A stretch of DNA of 15,033 bases from Methanobacteriota archaeon (lineage in GTDB: Archaea; Halobacteriota; Bog-38; Methanoflorentales; Methanoflorentaceae). Below, piece after piece: positions 6,936 through 12,682 of this stretch. A program made the position numbers and the translations under genes. Below the pieces are notes generated by a model. That model saw nothing but the letters and a program-made list of their open reading frames with translations, searched no databases and was not told the DNA's origin. The DNA is taken from positions 1 through 15,033 of the forward strand of contig PMYA01000155.1 of assembly GCA_003170935.1 (NCBI GenBank). Direction: 5' to 3'. Numbering within the stretch: the stretch's first letter is position 1; each line of letters opens with the position of its first letter.

Positions 6936-8153
6936 ATGCAAAACAAACGATTCCCATGTGAGATCGCAGTTTGGCGCATCCTGCCCACCATCCGCTCCGA
7001 GATTGCTAAACAACTAGCTAGCCTCGGCCTGCCTCAGATGGTGATTTCAAAGCGGCTCGGTATTACGCAGCCTGCAGTAAGCCAGTACGTGACGAAAAAA
7101 CGAGGGATGACCTTCGCAGTTAGTGATGAGGCTCAAACACTCATCCAATCGCTAGCAGAAGACGTCGCACGTGGAAAAGACCTTAATCTCAACGAGCGGA
7201 TGTGTGAGATATGCGCGAACGTCCAAGGCAATGATAAATGCACCTTTGAGTCGATATCTATGAAAAATCGTTTAAGAACACTGAAAGAGGAGAACAACGC
7301 CGTTATTTTAGCGCATAACTATCAATGCGCAGAGGTTCAGGATATCGCCGACTACGTGGGGGATTCGTTTGAGCTTTCAAAAATCGCATCTGAGCTTGAT
7401 TGCTCGACAATCGTGTTTTGCGGTGTCGATTTCATGGCAGAAATCGCCGCCATTCTTTCGCCGGAAAAGAGTATACTTTTACCAGTGAAAGAAGCGATAT
7501 GCCCGATGTCGCGTATGATTGGCCGAAACGACGTACGACAACTGAAGAAACGCTATCCAGAGGCCCCGGTCATATGCTACGTAAACACCTCAGCTGACGT
7601 TAAGGCTGAGTGCGACGTGTGTTGCACGTCAGCAAACGCCATAAAGATCATAAACGAGCTTGACGCAGACCGAATCGTGTTTGTCCCCGATCGAAATCTC
7701 GGGGACTATCTCGCGTTAAAGACTGACAAAGAGATCATCTCGTGGGACGGCTTTTGTCCGACACACCAAATGATTACTCTTGGAGATGTACTTATCAAAC
7801 GGCAGGAACAGCCGGACTGCGAGATCGTGGTGCATCCTGAGTGTCGACCTGAAGTTATCGCAGCGGCAGACTTTGTTTACGGAACGGGGGGCATGTTACG
7901 TCACGCTTCGAGAAGCACCGCACGTCATATCGCCATCGGAACCGAGGTAGGCATGCTCCATCGGCTCGCGACGCAGGAACCAAGCAAGGAATTTACTGCA
8001 CTCACTAACGCTATTTGCCCGAACATGAAGCGCACACACCTTGAGGACGTGATCCACGCTCTCGAACAGACGAAACATCGTGTCACCGTACCTGAGGACG
8101 TTCGCAAAGACGCTAAAAAAGCTCTTGACAAGATGCTTGAGATGGGCGTCTAG
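6936..8153 (+). CDS. nadA: Quinolinate synthase NadA fused to an N-terminal COG2522-type HTH domain
   Basis: NadA condenses iminoaspartate with dihydroxyacetone phosphate to quinolinate, the NAD precursor, using a [4Fe-4S] cluster. This 405-aa protein has two parts. Residues 1-105 are a predicted DNA-binding module: FPCEIAVWRILPTIRSEIAK (6-25), an HTH with ISKRLGITQPAVSQYVTKKRG within 37-57, and a cysteine group C90, C93, C102 (MCEIC...KC). This matches archaeal COG2522 regulators, some of which are fused to ThiN (ThiR). Residues about 109-405 are a complete NadA: AHNYQCAEVQDIADYVGDS (126-144), FCGVDFMAE (161-169), NTSADVKAE (217-225), HPECRPEV (300-307), AICPNMKRTHLEDV (359-372). The expected cluster ligands are C162, C303 and C361. 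The frame is continuous with no Shine-Dalgarno sequence at either the ATG or at M109, so the fusion looks real. An iscU gene follows. The fusion suggests an enzyme that also regulates transcription, possibly its own. Confidence 0.9.
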   Translation: MQNKRFPCEIAVWRILPTIRSEIAKQLASLGLPQMVISKRLGITQPAVSQYVTKKRGMTFAVSDEAQTLIQSLAEDVARGKDLNLNERMCEICANVQGNDKCTFESISMKNRLRTLKEENNAVILAHNYQCAEVQDIADYVGDSFELSKIASELDCSTIVFCGVDFMAEIAAILSPEKSILLPVKEAICPMSRMIGRNDVRQLKKRYPEAPVICYVNTSADVKAECDVCCTSANAIKIINELDADRIVFVPDRNLGDYLALKTDKEIISWDGFCPTHQMITLGDVLIKRQEQPDCEIVVHPECRPEVIAAADFVYGTGGMLRHASRSTARHIAIGTEVGMLHRLATQEPSKEFTALTNAICPNMKRTHLEDVIHALEQTKHRVTVPEDVRKDAKKALDKMLEMGV

Positions 8154-8242
8154 GAATCTGCTGACCTTAGAAAAAAAGAGTCATTATATGGCTCCACGTC
8201 TAAAAACAGGTAAAAAGGCAAAAAGACGATGCAAGGAGCGTT

Positions 8243-8695
8243 ATGTATAGCGACAAAGTAATGCTACATTTTATGAACCCGCACAATATGGGGGAGATCG
8301 AAAACCCAAGCGGTGTGGGTGAGGTCGGGAACCCGGTGTGTGGCGACCTGATGCAGATTCAGATTAAGGTGGAAGACGGGATTCTTACCGACGTCAAATT
8401 CAAGACGTTCGGCTGCGGGGCGGCTATCGCCACGAGCAGTATGGTAACCGATTTGGCGATGGGGAAGACGATTGAAGAGGCCTTAAAGATTACACGTAAC
8501 GACGTGGCCGAGAGCCTTGAGGGGTTGCCGCCGGTGAAGATGCACTGTTCAAATCTGGCTGCAGACGCACTCCACGTGGCAATTGAGGATTACTTGAAGA
8601 AAGAGGGGCGTGGCGAGTGGCTTGACGGTAAGAAGAAGGGCCCAAAGAAAAAGCCTGCAACAAGAAAGAGCGTGAAACGCCAGCAGACCGGCTAA
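8243..8695 (+). CDS. iscU: IscU/NifU-type Fe-S cluster scaffold protein
   Basis: Scaffold on which [2Fe-2S]/[4Fe-4S] clusters are built before transfer to apoproteins. It is 150 aa; the conserved part is residues 1-128. The three cluster cysteines are C33 (NPVCGD, with D35), C58 (FGCGAA) and C102 (MHCSNLAADAL). LPPVK (95-99), the site bacterial HscA recognises on IscU, is retained. The last ~20 residues are a lysine/arginine-rich tail (KKGPKKKP and following) not found in typical IscU. AAGGAG four bases before the ATG is a strong ribosome binding site. It lies 89 bp after nadA on the same strand, and NadA needs a [4Fe-4S] cluster, so joint expression is plausible. No cysteine desulfurase (IscS/NifS) gene is beside it. 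Confidence 0.92.
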   Translation: MYSDKVMLHFMNPHNMGEIENPSGVGEVGNPVCGDLMQIQIKVEDGILTDVKFKTFGCGAAIATSSMVTDLAMGKTIEEALKITRNDVAESLEGLPPVKMHCSNLAADALHVAIEDYLKKEGRGEWLDGKKKGPKKKPATRKSVKRQQTG

Positions 8696-8732
8696 CGCTT
8701 AATTCTAAACAACGCTTCTATTTAAACAGATC

Positions 8733-9249
8733 CTACTCAGCATTTATTCGTGCCAAGACATCGGTGGCAGCCTCATCACCAACACGCGTGAGGTCCACCC
8801 CACCATTTTTTAGCAAGATGAGCGTTGGATATTCACTAACCCCCCGTTGACGTGATGACTATCCCAGGATAACTCGCCTGTGGCACAAATCCTGGATCGC
8901 CTTCATAAAGGACGGTAACAACATACCCTTCATTAGTGTATTGGGCAATCGCTGCCTCACAATAAGGACAGCCGCGTTCCGCGTAAATCGTTACGCTTTT
9001 TGTTGTTGTGGTGGTGAAAGGAGTTGGAGTCGGCGTTGACGTTGGAGTCGGCGTTGACGATGGCGTAGGAGTCGGCGTGGGAGTAACTGCCTGAACGCTA
9101 GAAGTCGCTTTCGATGAAATCGTCTGAGTCGACGAGTTATTAGCAGTCGATTGAGTCGGTGACGCGGTTGGTCCACTGCATCCAGCTGCTATTACGCAAA
9201 AAAGCAACACGGCACACACTGCTAATGTAGCTGTTTGTTTTTTCGTCAA
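8733..9249 (-). pseudogene. Glutaredoxin-like lipoprotein interrupted by a +1 frameshift in a G6 run
   Basis: Predicted membrane-anchored thiol-disulfide protein facing outside. The TTG at 9249 has GAGGTG just upstream and gives a lipoprotein signal: MTKK, a hydrophobic stretch, and lipobox IAAGC (cysteine 24). Residues 25-80 are a Ser/Thr/Pro linker with TPTPTP repeats. From 85 follows VTIYAERGCPYC, with a glutaredoxin CPYC at 94-97. The frame stops at 8836-8838 right after a run of six G (8840-8845). Removing one G continues the frame as VSEYPTLILLKNGG... to a TAG at 8733-8735, adding 35 residues with the thioredoxin-fold cis-proline motif YPTL and giving 171 aa. As written the product is a 137-aa truncated protein. 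The cause may be a real mutation, slippage or phase variation, or a sequencing error. The repaired end is 37 bp from the iscU stop. Confidence 0.78.
9024..9059. repeat. Two perfect 18-bp tandem repeats in the lipoprotein linker
   Basis: TTGGAGTCGGCGTTGACG occurs twice in a row (9024-9041, 9042-9059), followed by a degenerate continuation to about 9085. On the minus strand it encodes the Ser/Thr-Pro repeats of the lipoprotein's linker. Such repeats can change in number by slippage, so linker length may vary between strains. Confidence 0.8.
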
Positions 9250-9296
9250 ACTTACACCTCGACAAAGTAATAAGTCACTTTGGATGCAAAAAGACT

Positions 9297-9307
9297 CCAA
9301 TATACAT
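9297..9307 (-). promoter_or_regulatory. TATA-like element for the lipoprotein gene
   Basis: On the minus strand ATGTATATTGG is TATA-like and would start transcription near 9275. That leaves a short leader containing the GAGGTG ribosome binding site of the TTG start at 9249. It argues against the upstream in-frame TTG at 9300, which would lie inside the promoter. Confidence 0.35.
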
Positions 9308-9476
9308 AACTTTTCTGTCTGAAAACCAGTTTTAATGTCGTTTGCCGGTTATTTTCCAAAAAAGAGCGCTTTATGCTTCTTTCTTAATAGAGAAGGTAAA
9401 CCAAATCATCTATGTGATGCGTTACGACGCTTACGCAAACGTTAACGATCTCAAAGCGTTTTCCAAACCAGAAACC

Positions 9477-9485
9477 TTTATAATA
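9477..9485 (+). promoter_or_regulatory. TATA-like box for the rmlD-rmlA operon
   Basis: TTTATAATA, preceded by ACC, resembles an archaeal TATA box. It would start transcription near 9507-9510 and give a leader of about 30 nt before the rmlD ATG, containing the weak ribosome binding site AGGG (9527-9530). Confidence 0.4.
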
Positions 9486-9538
9486 AGCTGCAAGAGTGAA
9501 AAGTACTGGCAAGATTATCGCGTCACAGGGAATACATT

Positions 9539-10399
9539 ATGAAAGTAATGATAACAGGAGCAAGCGGGTTACTCGGTAGCGCCTTGCTTAGAGTGGCGCT
9601 ACAAAGCGACGTAATCGCTGTCGCTGCTTATAATAGTCATCCTCTCAACGGTGGCCTGCAGATGGATATCACTAAGCAAGCTCAGGTCAACGCTACTGTA
9701 AGTCGCGTCGCCCCGGACTACGTAATACATACTGCTGCCTTCACCGACGTCGATGCGTGCGAAACCGAACCGCAACGCGCTTGGGACATAAACGCACTCG
9801 GCACCAAGAACGTTGCCGAAGCTTGCGAGGAGCACGGAGCGAGATTAATCTACGTTTCGACCGATTACGTCTTTGACGGGGAAGAAGGCCCTTATTCAGA
9901 AGAGGCGCCAACTCGCCCCATAAACGTCTACGGCGAGTCAAAACTCGCTGGTGAACGATTTACTCTAGATAGCAGTGTCAATGCGATCGCTCGTGTATGC
10001 GTGCTGTACGGGCCCAACAAACCAAACTTCGTTACGTGGGTGATCAATTCACTACGCTCACATACACCTATTAACGTCGTAACAGATCAATACAACACGC
10101 CCACGTATGTCGGCAACTGTGCGCGTGCCCTGCTGCGCATGTGTGAGCTTGGACTAACGGGCGTTTATCACGTTTCAGGGCGCGAGCAACTCAATCGATA
10201 CGCCTTTGCCTGTGCTATCGCGGACGTGTTTGCGTTGGATAAAAAGCTTATTAACGAGATATCGACAGACACATTACAACAGCAAGCGCGACGGCCGATG
10301 AACTCCTCACTCAGAGTAGAGAAAGCTGAACGCGCCTTAGGGGTGCGCCTTGCAAACGTACACGAAGGGCTGACCCTTCTGAGGGACGAATGGCGATGA
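9539..10399 (+). CDS. rmlD: dTDP-4-dehydrorhamnose reductase
   Basis: The last step of dTDP-L-rhamnose synthesis: NAD(P)H-dependent reduction of dTDP-4-dehydro-L-rhamnose. The protein is 286 aa, the usual RmlD length. It is an extended short-chain dehydrogenase: the Rossmann motif GASGLLG is at 7-13, HTAAFTDVDACE (64-75) is the RmlD-typical strand, STDYVFDG at 107-114 holds the catalytic Ser/Thr, and YGESK gives Y131 and K135. The family-specific TPTYVG follows in the C-terminal half. AGGG lies about eight bases before the ATG. The stop TGA overlaps the rmlA ATG (ATGA), a sign of translational coupling. rmlB and rmlC are not in the window. A related SDR acting on another nucleotide sugar is less likely, given the rmlA partner. 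Confidence 0.87.
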   Translation: MKVMITGASGLLGSALLRVALQSDVIAVAAYNSHPLNGGLQMDITKQAQVNATVSRVAPDYVIHTAAFTDVDACETEPQRAWDINALGTKNVAEACEEHGARLIYVSTDYVFDGEEGPYSEEAPTRPINVYGESKLAGERFTLDSSVNAIARVCVLYGPNKPNFVTWVINSLRSHTPINVVTDQYNTPTYVGNCARALLRMCELGLTGVYHVSGREQLNRYAFACAIADVFALDKKLINEISTDTLQQQARRPMNSSLRVEKAERALGVRLANVHEGLTLLRDEWR

Positions 10400-11469
10400 A
10401 AGGATTATTACTTTCCGGAGGCAGCGGCACTCGACTCCGGCCGTTGACCCACAGCGGACCTAAACAACTGATCCCCGTTGCAAACAAGCCCGTGCTCATT
10501 TATGCGCTCGAGGATCTCCGAAAGGCAGGCATCACTGAAGTCGGGGTTATTCTTGGACTTAACGGCCGGGAACAGGTCATGGATCGGATCGGTGACGGGT
10601 CAGCATACGGCGTAAACGTCTCTTATATCGATCAAGGTGCTCCGCTCGGAATCGCACACGCAGTCGCTTGCGCAGAGGACTTCTTGGCGGACGATCCATT
10701 CGTCGTCTACCTCGGCGACAACATCCTGCGTTACGGGATCGCCCCACTGGTAGCAGAGTACAATAAGGGACAGTGCGACGCGGTTATCGCGCTACAGCGC
10801 GTGTCCGACCCTGAACGATACGGAGTCGCTGAAGTTGACGAACGCGGACGATTAATTAAACTCGTTGAAAAGCCCAAAAAACCGAAGAGTGATCTTGCCC
10901 TCGTTGGGGTGTACCTTTTTACCACCCCTATATTCAACGCAATTCGGCAGATCGAACCGTCAAGGCGAAACGAACTTGAAATCACCGACGCTATACAGAG
11001 ACTTATCGACACACGCTACTTCGTAAAGCACCACGTCATCCAGGGCTGGTGGAAAGATACTGGTATGCCTGAAGATATTCTCGAGGTCAACAGGCTCCTG
11101 CTTGATGACCTCGTGCCCCTCGTCCAGGGCACCGTTGAGGAAGGGGCTATACTAAAGGGCCGTGTTTCTATTGGCAAGGAATCGGTGCTGAAACACGGAT
11201 GCACCGTATTTGGCCCGACCATCATCGGGGAGAACTGCACCATCGATGCAGGGACGTACATCGGACCGTACACCTCAATTGGCGACAACACGCACGTTTC
11301 TGAGGCCCACATAGAAGATTCGATCGTTATCGGAGAGAGCGTTATCACGTGCAGAGAAACAATAGTTGAGAGTTTGATCGGTGATAAAACGCAGATCCGG
11401 TCGACCGATCAAAAGCTGCCCAAGGGGCATCGTCTCATTGTCGGCTCGGGCTCATCGATCGATTTGTAA
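10396..11469 (+). CDS. rmlA: Glucose-1-phosphate thymidylyltransferase, long form with left-handed beta-helix
   Basis: The first step of the dTDP-rhamnose pathway: dTTP plus glucose 1-phosphate to dTDP-glucose. The protein is 357 aa from the ATG at 10396. The N-terminal nucleotidyltransferase domain has LLLSGGSGTRLRPLT (4-18), PKQLIPVANKPV (22-33), VYLGDN (104-109, metal-binding D108) and VEKPKKPKSD (157-166). Residues about 245-335 are hexapeptide repeats (GPTIIGENC, TYIGPYTSIG, IVIGES), which place it in the long RmlA type common in archaea and actinobacteria rather than the ~290-aa RfbA. An ATG at 10390 is also in frame, but GAGGGA (10381-10386) is better spaced for 10396, which also gives the canonical MKGLLLSGG start and an ATGA overlap with rmlD. 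Confidence 0.88.
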   Translation: MKGLLLSGGSGTRLRPLTHSGPKQLIPVANKPVLIYALEDLRKAGITEVGVILGLNGREQVMDRIGDGSAYGVNVSYIDQGAPLGIAHAVACAEDFLADDPFVVYLGDNILRYGIAPLVAEYNKGQCDAVIALQRVSDPERYGVAEVDERGRLIKLVEKPKKPKSDLALVGVYLFTTPIFNAIRQIEPSRRNELEITDAIQRLIDTRYFVKHHVIQGWWKDTGMPEDILEVNRLLLDDLVPLVQGTVEEGAILKGRVSIGKESVLKHGCTVFGPTIIGENCTIDAGTYIGPYTSIGDNTHVSEAHIEDSIVIGESVITCRETIVESLIGDKTQIRSTDQKLPKGHRLIVGSGSSIDL

Positions 11470-11480
11470 CGATCGATCGA
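11455..11480 (+). terminator. Hairpin spanning the rmlA stop codon
   Basis: TCGATCGAT (11455-11463) pairs perfectly with ATCGATCGA (11472-11480), plus a possible T-G pair. The loop of about six bases holds part of the rmlA TAA stop codon (11467-11469). No T run follows closely, so it may be a 3'-end or stability hairpin rather than an intrinsic terminator. The arms are runs of GATC/TCGA and self-complementary. Confidence 0.45.
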
Positions 11481-11565
11481 ATCTAAGGCTAAAGATCACA
11501 ACGAACTGACCTGATTTTAGCAAAACAGTTATTACATACGCTCGTATTAGCTTATGGTGATTTAA

Positions 11566-11970
11566 GTGGAGGATAGCAACGCAACGATTAGCGAAGTCCT
11601 AGGGAACTTACAGCAGATTTTTAGCGGCGTTGAGTCTTTGGGTAAAGCCGTCGAGTTTGGTGACAAGGTTGCTATACCAATCTATCAGTTTAACTTTGGT
11701 ACAGGCGGCGGTGGCGGTGGCGGCCGCGAAGGGCGACCGAGTTCGGGCGTAGGGTTTGCACTCGGCGGAACAATCGGTCCCGTAGCAGTCATTATCCTTA
11801 CAAAGGACGTGCCAGGCCCCCAAGGAGTACAAATACACGAATTTGGGACAAACAAGCTCGGTGAGGCGCTTGCGGAGCTTATGCTCCGTTTATGGGAGAT
11901 GATTGAGTCGCAAATAGGCAAACGGGAAAAGCTCTCGAGCGAAAAGAAAGAGAAACTGATGAACATCTGA
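11566..11970 (+). CDS. YtfJ/GerW-family protein
   Basis: A 134-aa protein resembling the Spore_YtfJ (GerW) family, which is also found in non-sporulating bacteria and archaea and whose biochemical role is unknown. The pattern is a helical start, then GDKVAIPIYQFNFGTGGGGGGG (32-53), a short charged segment and FALGGTIGPVAVIIL (64-78), as in the family (strand, glycine run, strand with P-x-AVIxI). The C-terminal 40 residues are a charged helix. The GTG at 11566 is used: no other start fits ahead of the conserved core, and GGTGAT lies about five bases upstream. No membrane segment or cysteine is present. A helical hypothetical gene follows 27 bp later, so the two are probably cotranscribed. Confidence 0.72.
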   Translation: MEDSNATISEVLGNLQQIFSGVESLGKAVEFGDKVAIPIYQFNFGTGGGGGGGREGRPSSGVGFALGGTIGPVAVIILTKDVPGPQGVQIHEFGTNKLGEALAELMLRLWEMIESQIGKREKLSSEKKEKLMNI

Positions 11971-11997
11971 AGGATCAAACGACGGATAGGGCAGCGC

Positions 11998-12534
11998 ATG
12001 CAGCAAAAAGAAGAGATAGGAAGCCTTTTAAAGACGTGTGAGTTTGCGAAAGAGAGCGTCAGCGCGTTTTTACGCAGCATCAATGATTATATAGCCGTGG
12101 TAGAAGGGCTCCCCGCGGTCGCTAAGCCGCTCGTACGACGAGACTTGGAGGCAAACACAGGTATGAGCGCTGACGAATTGAAAGCGTTTTTAGAACGGCT
12201 CGGAACGCGATACAGCTCAATTTATGACGCAGCGCAGCGCATGACTTCCGCGCTTGCCAACGGAGGCGACGATGTGAATGTCGCCGCAGCAACGCTCAGC
12301 GAGGTTTCAGCCCCATTCATAGAAGGTGTGGATATTGCCGTAGAACAATTAGAAACAATGGCGATATACATGGAGGGACTTCCCGATAAGATCAATATGG
12401 TACCAGAAGCGTTCCTAAAGGCGGATTCCCGTGCTGAATTAATATCTTCCGTGCCTGGACGCGTCGAACGGGCTCGAGCGTTGAAAGAGCTCCTCGAAAA
12501 GACGAAAGAGGAGCTGAGTGCGGTAACTGGGTAA
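11998..12534 (+). CDS. Hypothetical helical protein paired with the YtfJ-family gene
   Basis: I do not recognise this 178-aa protein. It is rich in Ala, Glu, Leu and Lys and appears almost wholly alpha-helical, with heptad-like stretches at about 1-35 and 155-178. It has no signal peptide, no membrane segment and one cysteine (C14). EGLPAVAKPLVRRDLE (36-51) and MEGLPDKINMVPEAFLKA (124-141) are proline-punctuated linkers between helices; both begin EGLP, which hints at an internal duplication but is too short to prove it. It starts 27 bp after the YtfJ-family gene in the same direction and probably works with it. The ribosome binding site is weak. Its length and clean codon structure support a real gene. 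Confidence 0.65.
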   Translation: MQQKEEIGSLLKTCEFAKESVSAFLRSINDYIAVVEGLPAVAKPLVRRDLEANTGMSADELKAFLERLGTRYSSIYDAAQRMTSALANGGDDVNVAAATLSEVSAPFIEGVDIAVEQLETMAIYMEGLPDKINMVPEAFLKADSRAELISSVPGRVERARALKELLEKTKEELSAVTG

Positions 12535-12599
12535 GCACTGAATTACTAACACCTTAATTGTCGAGCTCGATTAGATTATAGATTCATATTAGTCGCCGT

Positions 12600-12673
12600 C
12601 GTGGCCTTGAAGGGCACAACGCAGAAACGCCCGAAAGTGCAAGCCACGAACAGCGTTTAGAGGCTAATTTTTT
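12600..12673 (+). terminator. Hairpin followed by T6 between convergent genes
   Basis: CGTGGCCTTG (12600-12609) pairs with CAAGCCACG (12640-12648) with one bulged C. Inside it, GGGC (12612-12615) can pair with GCCC (12629-12632). A T6 run follows at 12668-12673. It sits in the 148-bp gap between the YtfJ pair and the end of nrdD, as expected for a terminator. A small structured RNA is a less likely alternative. Confidence 0.45.
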
Positions 12674-12682
12674 AAGCTTGGA

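Noticed and set aside
9024..9085. Possible CRISPR-like direct repeats
   Set aside because: The copies are adjacent without spacers and encode a Thr/Pro linker in frame.
9342..9542. A 66-codon plus-strand frame from a TTG that ends in ATGA overlap with rmlD
   Set aside because: No family features and no ribosome binding site, and the likely rmlD TATA box lies inside it. The overlap is probably chance.
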